A DNA stretch of 64,000 bases from Cohaesibacter gelatinilyticus (GCF_900215605.1 NZ_OBEL01000005.1:342549-406548), one strand, 5' to 3'; numbered from the stretch's first letter, positions 36,947 through 47,524 are shown. Notes: generated by a model from the letters alone, not told the origin. A program made the numbers and translations.

Positions 36947-36951
36947 TAGCT

Positions 36952-38016
36952 CTATTTCAGGGCCGGGAGGCGACCAAGAGGCAGGAAGCCTGCACTGATT
37001 TGGCCATCCCGGATGGATAGATCGACTTTAGAGCCGATCAGATCACCATCGCTAACCGGTTTGCCCATCAATTGTAAAGCTGTCAGCGGGCCATTCAGGC
37101 CATCATCCTTGGCGCTCAGCTGGATTTTGCTTTTGCTTGCTTCCGGTTTGGGATTGAGAATTTTCAGAACCACATCCCCATCGGCACGACCGGTTTGGGC
37201 AAAGGCGAGATCGCCTGTCAGTTTCAATGTTTTCTGACCGATGGTCATGAAACCATTGAGTTGCTCGAGCTTACCAGCCTGTTCTAGCCAGGCCTTGGTC
37301 GGATTGGGGGCCGTCAGGATGGCAGGGACAAGCCCCTTGCGGGCAGTGGCGGATAATGTTCCGGAGAAACGTGGAATGACAGCACTTTGGAATTTGCTGG
37401 TCGAGATGGCCAGATCCAGATCCTCTGATTGTTCAGGATTGGCACGGCCATGGATCTCCAGTCGCTCTGCGGTGATCTGTCCCAGAGACTGGGTAACTGC
37501 CGGAAGATTGGTTTGTAGATCCAGCTCTTGCCCTTCAACAGAGAAACGCGAAACGGTCAGAGCCTGATCGATACGGACAGAGGCACGTATCAGGGTTGCT
37601 CTGACATCAATTTCCAGACCGGATGCAGCGTGATTGGCGCGTAGCAGGTTATCGCCTTCGAGGATCGCTAGATTGGGTGCATAGACTTGCCAGACAGCGC
37701 GCAAGGGGCCGCCTTCGACTCTCCAACCCGATTTTGGATCATTGACAGAATAGGAAGAGCAAGTCAGCAGCAGACGGAAAGGAAAACCACCCAAGGTCTG
37801 ATCCGCACAAGTTGCTACCTGCTGGCCGTTGATCTGGCGTGCCAGCACCTTGTCGATCAATTCCTGAGTCTTGTTCTTGCTGACCATCCAGAAGCCGGTC
37901 CAGCCAACCAGAACCACCAGAACCAGTCCGATCAGAATGAAATAACGCTTGGCAGATGATTTCCCGGATGGGTTTTGCGGGGAAGATTGCATGTCAGTTG
38001 GAGACATCGAAGGCAT
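36952..38016 (-). CDS. DUF2125-family membrane-anchored protein
   Basis: 354 residues. One N-terminal membrane segment (about 25-45, FILIGLVLVVLVGWTGFWMV) is followed by a long beta-rich periplasmic region. CADQTLGGFPFRLLLTCSSY (about 70-89) is the DUF2125 hallmark, with two cysteines that could form a disulphide. The family is widespread in Hyphomicrobiales and its function is unknown. It is convergent with tyrC and divergent from the ChaC-like gene, as in related genomes. Confidence 0.85.
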   Translation of the reverse strand: MPSMSPTDMQSSPQNPSGKSSAKRYFILIGLVLVVLVGWTGFWMVSKNKTQELIDKVLARQINGQQVATCADQTLGGFPFRLLLTCSSYSVNDPKSGWRVEGGPLRAVWQVYAPNLAILEGDNLLRANHAASGLEIDVRATLIRASVRIDQALTVSRFSVEGQELDLQTNLPAVTQSLGQITAERLEIHGRANPEQSEDLDLAISTSKFQSAVIPRFSGTLSATARKGLVPAILTAPNPTKAWLEQAGKLEQLNGFMTIGQKTLKLTGDLAFAQTGRADGDVVLKILNPKPEASKSKIQLSAKDDGLNGPLTALQLMGKPVSDGDLIGSKVDLSIRDGQISAGFLPLGRLPALK

Positions 38017-38119
38017 AACTCTCTGGTCGGTTGCAAATCAGTCAGGCACTTGATAGCACAGAAACAAAGGGTGCGACCAAATGTGTTGTGCGTTGTTAAA
38101 ATGGATTTAAGGTGACTTT

Positions 38120-38647
38120 ATGAGCAATCTGTGGGTTTTTGGCTATGGCTCTTTGATGTGGCGTCCGGGCTTTGACTTTTTACGCACGATGCCTGCTCGT
38201 TTGGAAGGCTATCATCGCTCCCTTTGCATCTATTCCCACGTCTATCGCGGTTCGCCAGAATGCCCGGGGCTAGTGCTTGGTCTGGATGACGGTGGTACAG
38301 CCATGGGTATGGCGTTTGAAGTTGCTGCTGAAAAGCGCGACGAGGTAATTGCTTACTTGCGTGAGCGTGAACAAGTAACGGCCGTTTATCTGGAGCGCTA
38401 CAGCCAGCTGACCTTGCTGGACGGCTCCGATCAGCAAGTGGAAGCGGTAACCTATGTCGCCGACCAGAAGCATGAGCAATATGCAGGCAAATTGGCCATG
38501 GATGAGCAGATGCGCTTTGTGTTGCAGGGCAATGGCAAGGCCGGGCCGAATATTGATTATGTCACCAATACCGTTGATCATCTAAAAGAGATCTCGATAG
38601 ATGATCCGGACTTGTTTGAGCTCTGTGATCGCTTGCGGGCTGAGTAA
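38120..38647 (+). CDS. ChaC-like gamma-glutamylcyclotransferase
   Basis: 175 residues of the glutathione-specific gamma-glutamylcyclotransferase family. The substrate-binding loop is FGYGSLMWRPGF (Y9-G-S-L), and the candidate catalytic glutamate is E84 in LREREQV. It would cleave glutathione to 5-oxoproline and cysteinylglycine. The protein is cytoplasmic with no signal peptide. A terminator follows immediately. Confidence 0.9.
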   Translation: MSNLWVFGYGSLMWRPGFDFLRTMPARLEGYHRSLCIYSHVYRGSPECPGLVLGLDDGGTAMGMAFEVAAEKRDEVIAYLREREQVTAVYLERYSQLTLLDGSDQQVEAVTYVADQKHEQYAGKLAMDEQMRFVLQGNGKAGPNIDYVTNTVDHLKEISIDDPDLFELCDRLRAE

Positions 38648-38649
38648 GA

Positions 38650-38675
38650 AAAAAGGCTGCGGATGCAGCCTTTTT
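38650..38675. terminator. Terminator between the ChaC-like and SLC13-type genes
   Basis: AAAAAGGCTGC and GCAGCCTTTTT make a perfect 11-bp stem with a GGAT loop, flanked by A/T runs; it lies between convergent genes and can act in both directions. Confidence 0.9.
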
Positions 38676-38684
38676 ATTGCTTGA

Positions 38685-40460
38685 TTATAGAGGCCAGAAG
38701 AAGGCCAGAGCCGGAACGGAAATCGCAATGATCAGAATTTCCAGCGGCAATCCCATGCGCCAATAATCACCGAATTTGTAACCACCCGGCCCCATGATCA
38801 ACGTGTTGTTCTTATGCCCGATAGGGGTAAGGAATGCGCACGATGCGGCAACGGCGACGGCCATCAGGAAGGCGTCTGGGTTGACATTGAGCTTGTTGGC
38901 GATCTCCAGCGCAATGGGCGCGGCCACCACGGCTGTCGCTGTGTTGTTCAGGATGTCCGAGAGGCTCATCGTCACCACCATCAGGATGGTAAGGACCACG
39001 ATGGGTGAATAGCCCTCCGTCAGATCAACAATGGAATGGGCGATCAATTGTGTGCCGCCTGAGGCTTCCAATGCCGCTCCCAAGGGAAGCATCGATCCCA
39101 AAAGTACGACGACTGGCCATTCGACCGACTCGTAAACATCACGTGCGGGAACGATGGAAAGCAGAGCATAAAGGGCCACGACGCCCGCTAAGGCAATCGG
39201 TAGATAGATCAGATTAAGACTTGCCGCCAGAATGGCGAGAGCGAAGAGGCCTGCTGCCAAACCTGCGCGGCCATGCTGAGTGAGGGTCAGGCCACGACTT
39301 GCCAAGGGCAGGCAGCCGAGCCATTTCACCACATCACTCATCTGACCGGAGCGGCCAAGCAATAGCAGAACATCGCCTGGTTGGATCTTTTCTTTTCTGA
39401 CGCGCTGATAAACGCGTTTGCCTTGTCTTGCTATTCCAAGCAAGGTGACATTCTTGCGGCTGAGAAGGCGCAATTCCATGGCTGCGCGACCTGCAATACG
39501 AGCATCATCCGGTACAACGCATTCCACCAGCTTCATGCCTTTCCCAGCGGCTGCGGTCTCGGTTTTCTTTTGCTGATAGCCAAGTTTGCCGGCACCGACG
39601 AACTTGTCGATGGCATCAGGTGTCGCTTCCAGAACCAGAATGTCATTGGCGCGAAGCTCGGTCAGACGACCATTGCCAGCAAGCCGGCGACCATTGCGAA
39701 TGATGCCGAGGATGGCGATGTCATGTTCCTCGGCCAATGGGTCCAGCTCTTCCACCCTCTGGCCATTGGCAGGGCTATCCTCCTGAACAACGACCTCTGC
39801 GATATATTTGCCGATATCAAACAGGGCTTCAGTCTCGTCCCGACGATTATTAGCATTGGGAATTAATCGCCAGCCAACAAGCGCGATGAAAGCAATGCCG
39901 ACGATGGAGGACACCAGACCAACCGGTGCAAAATCAAACATGGCAAATGGCTCGCCAAGAGATTTTTCGCGAAAGGCTGCAATGATGATGTTAGGTGGCG
40001 TTCCGATCAGTGTGATCATGCCGCCTAGAATGGTGGCAAAGGCCAATGGCATCAGGGTCAGGGATGGGCTACGTTTGGATTTTTGTGCTGCCTGAATATC
40101 GACGGGCATGAGAAGTGCCAGAGCAGCGACATTATTCATGATGGCGGACATCAATCCACCAGCAGCGCCGATAATGGTGACATGACTTTGAACCGAGCGA
40201 TCCTTGTCGACCACTAGAGATGTTATTTTCTCCACCGCGCCGGATAGAACCAGTCCGCGAGAAATGATGAGCACCAGTGCCACAATGATGGTCGCGGGAT
40301 GTGCGAAGCCGGAGAAAGCCTGATCCTTTGGAACAAGCCCTGTCATGATGGCAATGATCAACGCGCCAAATGCCACCAGATCATAGCGAATGCGCCCCCA
40401 GAGCAACATCGCAAAAACAACACCAAAGAGCGAGAAAAGGGCTATCTGATCGGGGGTCAT
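38685..40460 (-). CDS. SLC13/DASS-family transporter with two RCK_C (TrkA-C) domains
   Basis: 591 residues. N-terminal and C-terminal membrane halves flank a soluble middle part (about 205-375) holding two TrkA-C-type domains (VEELDPLAEEHDIAILGIIRNGRRL and VVPDDARIAGRAAMELRLLSRKNVTLLGIARQGKRV). Transport motifs are TLIGTPPNIIIAAF in the first half and LTPIGHKNNTLIMGPGGYKFGDYWRMG near the end. The family imports sulfate, dicarboxylates or other anions with sodium; sulfate is plausible for this architecture but not proven. Confidence 0.87.
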   Translation of the reverse strand: MTPDQIALFSLFGVVFAMLLWGRIRYDLVAFGALIIAIMTGLVPKDQAFSGFAHPATIIVALVLIISRGLVLSGAVEKITSLVVDKDRSVQSHVTIIGAAGGLMSAIMNNVAALALLMPVDIQAAQKSKRSPSLTLMPLAFATILGGMITLIGTPPNIIIAAFREKSLGEPFAMFDFAPVGLVSSIVGIAFIALVGWRLIPNANNRRDETEALFDIGKYIAEVVVQEDSPANGQRVEELDPLAEEHDIAILGIIRNGRRLAGNGRLTELRANDILVLEATPDAIDKFVGAGKLGYQQKKTETAAAGKGMKLVECVVPDDARIAGRAAMELRLLSRKNVTLLGIARQGKRVYQRVRKEKIQPGDVLLLLGRSGQMSDVVKWLGCLPLASRGLTLTQHGRAGLAAGLFALAILAASLNLIYLPIALAGVVALYALLSIVPARDVYESVEWPVVVLLGSMLPLGAALEASGGTQLIAHSIVDLTEGYSPIVVLTILMVVTMSLSDILNNTATAVVAAPIALEIANKLNVNPDAFLMAVAVAASCAFLTPIGHKNNTLIMGPGGYKFGDYWRMGLPLEILIIAISVPALAFFWPL

Positions 40461-40571
40461 GGAACTCTCTTATCAACTCGGCACAAAAATCAAAAAATAG
40501 AAGTTGTAGATTAACGTAAGCTGAAGAGTGAGTGTTGGCTAGGCCTGCTTTTGATGCGAGTGGACATAAAA

Positions 40572-40603
40572 AAGCCCCAGCTGATACGGATCAGCCGGGG
40601 CTT
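40572..40603 (-). terminator. Terminator of secA
   Basis: AAGCCCC.GCTGAT paired with ATCAGC.GGGGCTT (one mismatch) and a 4-base loop, followed on the minus strand by six T residues, about 22 bases after the secA stop. Confidence 0.9.
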
Positions 40604-40624
40604 CGGAATTCGCGATGTTGCAGC

Positions 40625-43300
40625 TTAGCTCAGACGGCCGTGGCAATGCTTGAACTTTTTGCCAGAGCCACATGGGCAAGGTGCATTGCGTGGAACTTTG
40701 CCCATCATCTCGGCTACTGCTGCCTCGTCCTCTTCGGCGATTTCGTTTTCGCCGGTCAGAGGATTCAGGTGCTGCTCGTGCATTTCTGGTAGTTCCTGCT
40801 CGGGGAAAGCTTCCTCATCGGCACGCAACACAACATGGGCCAATTGCTGGGTAACCATTTTGCGCAGATTGCTCAGAAGTGCTTGGAACAACTCGAAGCT
40901 CTCGGTCTTGTATTCCTGCAGCGGGTCACGCTGACCATAGCCACGGAAGCCAATCACGTTGCGCAAGTGATCAAGAGCAACCAGATGCTCGCGCCACAGA
41001 TGATCAAGGGTTTGTAGCAGAACGGATTTTTCGACCTGACGCATGATGTCCGGTGTGAAGTTGGCAGCTTTGGAAGCAGCCAGCTCATCGGCGGCTTTTT
41101 TCAGGCGTTCGATGATTTCCTCATCGGCAATACCTTCTTCCTTGGCCCAGTCTTTCACAGGAACATCAAGGTTCAGAATATCTTGGACTTCATCATGCAG
41201 ACCATCTACATCCCATTGTTCAGCATAGGCTTTTTCCGGGATATGCTGGGAGACGATGTCTTCGATGATCTCGTGGCGCATGTCGGCCACGACTTCTACA
41301 ATGCCTTCATCCTTCATCAGATCGATACGTTGATCGAAGATCACCTTACGCTGATCATTCATCACGTCATCGAATTTCAGAAGGTTCTTACGAATGTCGA
41401 AGTTACGCGCTTCGACCTTCTTCTGAGCTTTCTCCAGTGCCTTGTTGATCCAAGGGTGGATGATGGCCTCGCCTTCTTTCAGGCCAAGCTTTTGCAGCAT
41501 GCCATCCATCTTGTCGGATCCGAAGATGCGCATCAGGTCATCTTCCAGTGACAGGAAGAATTTGGAATGCCCAGGATCACCCTGACGACCGGAACGACCA
41601 CGTAGCTGGTTATCGATACGGCGGCTTTCGTGGCGCTCGGTACCAATCACATATAGGCCGCCGGCTTCCAGTGCCTTTTGTTTTTTTGTTTCGATATCAG
41701 CTTTGATCTCATCGATCTTCTTCTCGCGCTCTTCACCTTCGATCTCCGCTGGAATTTCTTCGGCGATACGCATGTCGAGGTTACCACCAAGCTGAATATC
41801 GGTACCACGGCCCGCCATGTTGGTGGCGATGGTGATGGCGCCAGGAGCACCAGCTTGGGCGACAATCGCAGCTTCCTGTTCATGGAAGCGGGCGTTCAGG
41901 ACCTGATGGTCCAGCTTTGCATTTTTCAGCAGGCCAGACAATTCTTCAGAGCGCTCGATTGAGGTTGTGCCGACAAGAGCTGGCTGGCCACGTTCGATAC
42001 AATCACGGATCAGCTCGACGAGTGCCAGGTCTTTTTCGCGGGTTGTGCGATAAACCTCATCATCATCATCCAGACGTTGAACGGCCAGATTGGTAGGCAC
42101 TTCCACAACTTCAAGGCTGTAGATGTCCATCAATTCCTCGGCCTCGGTCTGAGCGGTGCCGGTCATGCCGGACAGCTTGTCATAGAGGCGGAAATAATTC
42201 TGGAAGGTCACGGATGCCAGAGTCTGGTTTTCTGGCTGGATTGGCTGGCCTTCCTTGGCTTCCAATGCCTGATGCAGACCTTCGGAATAGCGACGACCTT
42301 CCATCATGCGGCCAGTGAATTCGTCGATGATGACGACCTGTCCGGATTTGACGATGTAATCCTTGTCACGCACAAACAATTTGTGTGCGCGCAGACCCTG
42401 ATTGAGATGGTGAACTATGGTGACATTCTCGATGTCATAGAGCGAATTGCCCTGAAGCATATCTGCTTCTTTCAGCAGATTTTCCAAAAATTCCGTGCCT
42501 TCTTCGGTGAAGGTAGCGGATTTGGACTTCTCATCGATCTCGTAATGGCTCTCTTCGAGCTTCGGGATGAAAGCGTCTATGGTGTTATACATCTCTGATC
42601 GGTCATCCAATGGACCGGAGATGATCAGAGGGGTACGGGCTTCATCGACCAGAATGGAATCGACCTCATCGACGATGGCGAAATGATGACCACGCTGAAC
42701 CATCTGGTCCAGATCATATTTCATGTTATCACGAAGATAGTCGAAGCCATATTCATTGTTTGTGCCGTAGGTGATGTCGGCTTCATAGGCTGCCTTGCGC
42801 TCATCATCCTCAATGCCGTGAATGATGATGCCGGTGGTCATGCCCAGGAAACCATAGACCTGGCTCATCCATTCGCCATCGCGCTTGGCCAAATAGTCGT
42901 TGACGGTCACCACATGCACGCCTTTGCCCGGCAATGCATTGAGGTAAGCGGCCAGAGTTGCGACCAGGGTTTTGCCCTCACCGGTACGCATTTCGGAAAT
43001 GGCACCATCATTCAGCACCATGCCCCCCATGAGCTGCACATCATAATGGCGCTGACCAAGGGTTCGTTTGGCGGCTTCACGGACGGTTGCAAAAGCGGGG
43101 ACAAGGAGGCTTTCCAGTTTGATACCATCCGCCAATTGCTGGCGAAACTCGGCTGTCTTGTTGCGCAATTCTTCGTCAGAGAGTTTTGAATATTCTTCTT
43201 CCAGAGCATTGATGGCAGCAACCTTTGGGCGATAGCCCTTGATGCGGCGATCGTTTGCCGTGCCAAAAAGTTTCCGAGCGATGGCTCCAAGACCGACCAT
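40625..43300 (-). CDS. secA: Preprotein translocase ATPase SecA
   Basis: 891 residues from ATG 43300 ([17 protein letters not shown]), with AAGGAAGGA upstream; a 20-residue extension in frame is not real. It has Walker A within [18 protein letters not shown], the [19 protein letters not shown]alker B region, the cross-linking domain, and the second motor domain with [15 protein letters not shown] and [18 protein letters not shown]. The C-terminal zinc-binding SecB/ribosome-contact motif is complete: C875, C877, C886 and H887. It drives protein export through SecYEG. It is divergent from a parvulin, as usual in this order. Confidence 0.98.
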   Translation of the reverse strand: MVGLGAIARKLFGTANDRRIKGYRPKVAAINALEEEYSKLSDEELRNKTAEFRQQLADGIKLESLLVPAFATVREAAKRTLGQRHYDVQLMGGMVLNDGAISEMRTGEGKTLVATLAAYLNALPGKGVHVVTVNDYLAKRDGEWMSQVYGFLGMTTGIIIHGIEDDERKAAYEADITYGTNNEYGFDYLRDNMKYDLDQMVQRGHHFAIVDEVDSILVDEARTPLIISGPLDDRSEMYNTIDAFIPKLEESHYEIDEKSKSATFTEEGTEFLENLLKEADMLQGNSLYDIENVTIVHHLNQGLRAHKLFVRDKDYIVKSGQVVIIDEFTGRMMEGRRYSEGLHQALEAKEGQPIQPENQTLASVTFQNYFRLYDKLSGMTGTAQTEAEELMDIYSLEVVEVPTNLAVQRLDDDDEVYRTTREKDLALVELIRDCIERGQPALVGTTSIERSEELSGLLKNAKLDHQVLNARFHEQEAAIVAQAGAPGAITIATNMAGRGTDIQLGGNLDMRIAEEIPAEIEGEEREKKIDEIKADIETKKQKALEAGGLYVIGTERHESRRIDNQLRGRSGRQGDPGHSKFFLSLEDDLMRIFGSDKMDGMLQKLGLKEGEAIIHPWINKALEKAQKKVEARNFDIRKNLLKFDDVMNDQRKVIFDQRIDLMKDEGIVEVVADMRHEIIEDIVSQHIPEKAYAEQWDVDGLHDEVQDILNLDVPVKDWAKEEGIADEEIIERLKKAADELAASKAANFTPDIMRQVEKSVLLQTLDHLWREHLVALDHLRNVIGFRGYGQRDPLQEYKTESFELFQALLSNLRKMVTQQLAHVVLRADEEAFPEQELPEMHEQHLNPLTGENEIAEEDEAAVAEMMGKVPRNAPCPCGSGKKFKHCHGRLS

Positions 43301-43558
43301 TGAGAGGGTCCTTCCTTCAAGATACTGCCGCAATTGTCTGCAACAGATGTGTATATGCAATTAGCGCAAGACTAGCCGGAATAAATCTTCTCGTCCCGGT
43401 CTGTTCTGTGACTGTCAACAGGTCTGGCAACAAACTATTGGCCTGACAGATAAGATTGGGTTCCAGCCTTGTCAACGTCCAGAAAAGCAACTAGGTGAGC
43501 TATAGTGTCAGTTTTTAGAGATTTTTCGCGCGAAAGTGAACAAACATAGGAAAATAAG

Positions 43559-44380
43559 ATGGTTCGAACCTTTATCTCCCGCTCCTTGATCGTAGCGACC
43601 ACAAGTCTGGTTCTGCTCGGTAGCGGTGTAGCAATTGCCCAGGACAGCACAAAAGACAGCGTGGTTGCATCGGTGAATGGACGTGATATCACCACCACGG
43701 AACTGGGTTTCATTGCTCAGGAACTGGGCGGCCGTCTGGGGCGGATGACCCCTGATCAGCGCAAGGAAGCGCTGATGACAATCCTGATTGATCTGGAACT
43801 GGTTGCTGAAGAAGCTGAAAAGCAGAAGTTGCAGGAAGGTGATTTGTTCAAGAGGCAAATGGTATTTCTGAAAAATCGCGCGTTGCGTAACGAATTTTTC
43901 CGCGTCAATGTCGATGAGAAAATCACGGACGCAGAGTTGAAAGCTTTCTATGACAAGGAAGTTGGCACCAAGGCCGCTGAGAAAGAAGTCAAGGCTCGTC
44001 ACATTCTGGTGAAGGAAGAAAAAGAAGCTCTTGATGTGATCAAGGAGCTGGATGGTGGCGCTGACTTTGCCGAGCTGGCCAAGAAAAAATCTACCGGCCC
44101 TTCCGGTCCTCGCGGTGGAGATCTCGGTTATTTTGGTCAGGGTCAGATGGTTCCTGCTTTCGAAGCGGCAGCTTTCTCTTTGGAAAAAGGCAAATATACC
44201 AAGACGCCGGTCAAGACCCAATTTGGCTATCATGTCGTTCTGGTTGAAGACGCTCGTGACAAGCCAAAGCCTGCTTTTGATGAAGTAAAAGGTAACATCC
44301 GTCGCGTGCTGGCTGAGCAGAAATTCTCTGAAATCCTGAATGGTTTGAAAGCCAAAGCCAAGATTGACGTGAAAAAGTAG
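43559..44380 (+). CDS. Periplasmic parvulin-type peptidyl-prolyl isomerase
   Basis: 273 residues. An N-terminal signal peptide covers about residues 1-27 (hydrophobic [19 protein letters not shown], cleaved after AIA). A SurA-like N-terminal helical part follows, then a PpiC rotamase domain (about 140-232): [55 protein letters not shown] and [13 protein letters not shown]. It would help fold exported proteins in the periplasm. The location divergent from secA fits a role in export. Confidence 0.92.
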   Translation: MVRTFISRSLIVATTSLVLLGSGVAIAQDSTKDSVVASVNGRDITTTELGFIAQELGGRLGRMTPDQRKEALMTILIDLELVAEEAEKQKLQEGDLFKRQMVFLKNRALRNEFFRVNVDEKITDAELKAFYDKEVGTKAAEKEVKARHILVKEEKEALDVIKELDGGADFAELAKKKSTGPSGPRGGDLGYFGQGQMVPAFEAAAFSLEKGKYTKTPVKTQFGYHVVLVEDARDKPKPAFDEVKGNIRRVLAEQKFSEILNGLKAKAKIDVKK

Positions 44381-44447
44381 GCATTTCCCGAACTTGGGTT
44401 CGTAAAAAAGGACTGCTTTTTTGATAAGTGGGCTTTTCCTGCTTGAG

Positions 44448-44478
44448 AAGAGAGGCTAAATCATAGCCTCTCTTTTTT
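44448..44478 (+). terminator. Terminator after the parvulin gene
   Basis: AAGAGAGGCTA and TAGCCTCTCTT make an 11-bp stem with a short loop, followed by six T residues. Confidence 0.92.
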
Positions 44479-44531
44479 ATTTTGGGCCTTGTGATATGCC
44501 GATTGGGCCCACTGCTTTAAGGACCATTGCC

Positions 44532-45773
44532 ATGGATCTGCAACCTTCTCCGTTTGCACCAACTGAATTGCCACAGATGGATGCTCTGGATGGTTTTCGC
44601 CCAATGACTGCAGCCATGGGGATGAAATATCAGGGCCGGGATGATTTGCTGGTCGTCGAAATGACAAAGGGCACCAGTGTGGCAGGCGTTTATACCAAAT
44701 CCAAATGCTGCTCGGCTCCCGTTGATTGGTGCAAGGAGCATCAGGGCAATGGCTCTGCTCGGATGCTGGTGGTCAACGCTGGCAATGCCAACGCATTTAC
44801 CGGTACACATGGGGTGAGTTCCGTCACTACTGTTGGTGAAGCCGCCGCCAAACTGGCAGATTGTTCTCCGTCTGAAATATTCATGGCATCCACAGGTGTG
44901 ATTGGAGAACCCCTGGATCCATCCTTCATCACCTCCGCCATGGAGCATTTGATGAAAGACGGCAACAGTGTTGATTGGCATACGGCATCTGCTGCGACCA
45001 TGACGACGGATACCTTCTTGAAGGTGGCCACAGCCAGTGCTGATATTGACGGTGTGCCTGTGACCATTCATGGCATTGCCAAAGGTTCCGGTATGATTGC
45101 ACCGGATATGGCGACCATGCTCAGCTTTGTTTTTACCGATGCTCCGATCGCAGCGCGCGCATTGCAAGATCTGCTATCCAAGCATGTAGAGACATCTTTC
45201 AATGCGACGACCGTTGATAGCGATACGTCGACTTCTGACACTTTGATGGCCTTTGCCTCAGGCGCAGCCAAAGAACGTGGCTGTGCCGAGATTTCTGAGG
45301 GTGACGATCCACGCGTTGAGACATTTTCCGATGCTCTGTCTGCTCTTTTGAAAGATCTGGCCAAACTGGTTGTCAAAGACGGTGAGGGTGCATCGAAGTT
45401 CCTGTCCATCACGGTGGAAGGAGCCGAGAGTGATGAGGCTGCAAAACGTGTGGCTCTGGCGATTGCCAATAGTCCTCTGGTGAAAACGGCTGCGGCTGGT
45501 GAAGATGCCAATTGGGGCCGTGTGGTCATGGCCGTTGGCAAGGCAGGCGAAATGGCGGATCGGGACAAGTTGGCCATCTGGTTCGGCTCTATGCGTCTGG
45601 CTCATGAAGGCCAGCGCGACCCGGATTATTCCGAAGAAGTGGCGAGCGAGTATATGAAGAATGCCGAAATTGATATCTGTACCCATCTGGGTGTTGGAGA
45701 GGGATCTGCTACAGTTTGGACCTGTGATCTGACACATGGCTATATCACCATCAATGGCGATTATCGGAGCTAG
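44532..45773 (+). CDS. argJ: Bifunctional glutamate N-acetyltransferase/ornithine acetyltransferase
   Basis: 413 residues from ATG 44532, which has AAGGA at good distance; an ATG 36 bases earlier lacks a site. ArgJ is an Ntn-type enzyme that cleaves itself in KGSGMIAPDMATMLSF; the new N-terminal nucleophile is T195. Other family segments are VNAGNANAFTG, STGVIGEPL, VDSDTSTSDTL, and the C-terminal GYITINGDYRS. It recycles the acetyl group from N-acetylornithine to glutamate in arginine synthesis. mutT follows after eight bases, so they are likely co-transcribed. Confidence 0.97.
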   Translation: MDLQPSPFAPTELPQMDALDGFRPMTAAMGMKYQGRDDLLVVEMTKGTSVAGVYTKSKCCSAPVDWCKEHQGNGSARMLVVNAGNANAFTGTHGVSSVTTVGEAAAKLADCSPSEIFMASTGVIGEPLDPSFITSAMEHLMKDGNSVDWHTASAATMTTDTFLKVATASADIDGVPVTIHGIAKGSGMIAPDMATMLSFVFTDAPIAARALQDLLSKHVETSFNATTVDSDTSTSDTLMAFASGAAKERGCAEISEGDDPRVETFSDALSALLKDLAKLVVKDGEGASKFLSITVEGAESDEAAKRVALAIANSPLVKTAAAGEDANWGRVVMAVGKAGEMADRDKLAIWFGSMRLAHEGQRDPDYSEEVASEYMKNAEIDICTHLGVGEGSATVWTCDLTHGYITINGDYRS

Positions 45774-45781
45774 ATTTCATC

Positions 45782-46228
45782 ATGGATCAGAAAGTGGAAC
45801 CTGTGAGCATCGATAACCCATCTGTCAAACTTCTCCTTGTTGTGGCGGTTGCTTTGGTCGATATAGACAATCGCATTCTGATCGCTCAGCGGCCTGAGGG
45901 CAAGAATCTGGCTGGTATGTGGGAATTTCCCGGTGGCAAGGTAGATACTGGTGAGCGTCCAGAGCAGGCTTTGATCCGTGAGCTTGAGGAAGAATTGGGC
46001 ATTCAGACCTGGAAAAGTTGTCTTGCCCCGCTGACCTTTGCTAGCCATGCCTATGAAGATTTCCATCTCCTGATGCCACTTTACATTTGTCGTCGTTGGG
46101 AGGGCGTTCCTCAATCCAAGGAAGGGCAGGCTCTGAAATGGGTGCGGGCCGGTGTCCTGCGGGACTATCCAATGCCACCTGCGGATATTCCGCTGATACC
46201 ACCATTGATTGATTTGCTTGGCGTTTGA
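45782..46228 (+). CDS. mutT: Nudix hydrolase MutT (8-oxo-dGTP diphosphatase)
   Basis: 148 residues. The full Nudix box GX5EX7REUXEEXGU spans G52-I74 (GKVDTGERPEQALIRELEEELGI). The flanking MWEFPGGK and the opening VVAVALVDIDNRILIAQRP match MutT. It removes oxidised dGTP from the nucleotide pool. It starts eight bases after argJ on the same strand, the standard order in this group. Confidence 0.93.
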   Translation: MDQKVEPVSIDNPSVKLLLVVAVALVDIDNRILIAQRPEGKNLAGMWEFPGGKVDTGERPEQALIRELEEELGIQTWKSCLAPLTFASHAYEDFHLLMPLYICRRWEGVPQSKEGQALKWVRAGVLRDYPMPPADIPLIPPLIDLLGV

Positions 46229-46404
46229 AAAATTCAAAGAGGATATTTGTTAGACGCTTTTTTTCAATGTTTTATTTACCCCTTTTTGAATTTGCGGAAA
46301 TAAAAAGGCCTGTTTGGATAAATCTCTTTAAGAATTGCACCTATACTCGAGACTGGGTGACTGGATACCGCTATTCTGGGAGAGGTAACAGCCAGAAGGC
46401 TGTC

Positions 46405-46587
46405 ATGGTGCAAATGAAACTTTCGATACTGAAACAATTTTGTGATGATGAAAGCGGTGCGACAGCCTTGGAATATGGCATTGTCATTGGTTTGATCAGT
46501 GTGGCCATTATTGCGACTATGGGGCCTGTTGTAGAACAACTTACGGATCTACTAGGTTTAATTGAAACCGCCGTAGAAGGTGTTTGA
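46405..46587 (+). CDS. Flp/Fap-type pilin component, orphan
   Basis: 60 residues from ATG 46405 (AAGG five bases upstream); an ATG nine bases later is possible, and a much longer in-frame extension reaching back to mutT is not credible. The class IVb prepilin signature is clear: a short basic leader (MKLSILKQFCDDESG), predicted cut after the glycine, GATALEYG with glutamate at +5, and a hydrophobic stretch IVIGLISVAIIATM. It would assemble into a Tad/Flp pilus. No tad or cpa genes are in the window, so it is a stand-alone pilin gene. Confidence 0.88.
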   Translation: MVQMKLSILKQFCDDESGATALEYGIVIGLISVAIIATMGPVVEQLTDLLGLIETAVEGV

Positions 46588-46621
46588 GTATCACGATGTG
46601 CATCTGAGTGATGGTCTCGTG

Positions 46622-47524
46622 CTAGGACGATTTATCTTTCAGGATCTTTGAAAAATGCGTCTGAGCAGAGCCGGGTTTGAGTGGTTTTTGCTGGCTTTCA
46701 TGAGGAGCCCATCCTGAAATGGAGACTATTTGAAAGCTTGCCCGGATTTTTCCATCGGAATCTGCAAAGTCAGACTGATAGATTTCTGCTGTACGCATCA
46801 GAACATCACGACGAAGCGGTGCTCTGGAACGATCCGCCAGACAATTGGTCGCTCCCATTTTGCGTAAATCCGCCATCAAGGAAAACATCGAGCCATAACG
46901 TACAGTGACAATATCCTGATCCGCAACGGGTAAGGAGAAACCGGCACGCTGCAGCAAACTCCCCATATCTTTCAATTCGGGAAATGGCGCAATGCGAGGA
47001 CTGACGCCATCAGTGAGTTCCGCTTCTGCTTGTAGAAATGAAGTGCGCAGCTCTTTCAGACTTTCATTGCCCAACAATGTTGCCAGAAAGAGTCCATCGG
47101 GTTTCAGACTGTTGCGGATCTGGAATAAACTTCCCGGAAGATCGTTGACCCATTGCAGATTAAGCGGTGAGAGGATCAGATCCATACTTTGTGGTGCAAT
47201 CGGCAGCGCTTCTTCATCCGCCACCAAAGGCAAGATAGGGGCCGAATTTGTCTGCCCAGCCCCATGCAGGAAGGCACAATTGTGTTCTTGACGAAAGATT
47301 TGGTTCGTGCCTTTGCGCCCCAATATCATCTCTGCCAATTGACCGGTATGCCCTCCCAACTCCAGAACCATGGGAAACTCGCGCAAGACTATGGATAAGC
47401 GCTCAGCCATGTCCTGACAGACATGTGAGAGTAGGAAATCAGCATCTTTGCCATGTTGTTGCCAGGCCCTCAGACGGCGAGATTGCAGTAAAGCGCGATC
47501 AAAGATGAGAGGGGGACGCGCCAT
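46622..47524 (-). CDS. Methyltransferase-domain protein of the BioC/NDUFAF5 type
   Basis: 300 residues opening MARPPLIFDRALLQSRRLRA, the start shared by alphaproteobacterial relatives of NDUFAF5. Residues about 50-150 contain the SAM-binding elements VLELGGHTGQLAEMIL and LILSPLNLQWVNDLPGSLFQIRNSLKPDGLFLATLLG. LQWVNDLP is typical of the BioC/NDUFAF5 group. In mitochondria the relative modifies a complex I subunit; the bacterial role is uncertain. Its place divergent from comF is conserved. A repeated hairpin element separates the two genes. Confidence 0.87.
   Translation of the reverse strand: MARPPLIFDRALLQSRRLRAWQQHGKDADFLLSHVCQDMAERLSIVLREFPMVLELGGHTGQLAEMILGRKGTNQIFRQEHNCAFLHGAGQTNSAPILPLVADEEALPIAPQSMDLILSPLNLQWVNDLPGSLFQIRNSLKPDGLFLATLLGNESLKELRTSFLQAEAELTDGVSPRIAPFPELKDMGSLLQRAGFSLPVADQDIVTVRYGSMFSLMADLRKMGATNCLADRSRAPLRRDVLMRTAEIYQSDFADSDGKIRASFQIVSISGWAPHESQQKPLKPGSAQTHFSKILKDKSS

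Noticed and set aside
43301..43360. 20-residue N-terminal extension of SecA
   Set aside because: Cysteine- and histidine-rich start unlike any SecA; the ATG at 43300 has a strong ribosome site and the conserved MVGLG start.
46225..46404. Long N-terminal extension of the Flp pilin frame back to mutT
   Set aside because: It would ruin the prepilin leader, overlaps the mutT stop and has no ribosome site; the short form fits the family.
46614..46621. CTAGGACG near the methyltransferase stop resembling the MITE end
   Set aside because: Only eight bases match; the following sequence differs from the terminal repeat and no second end is found.
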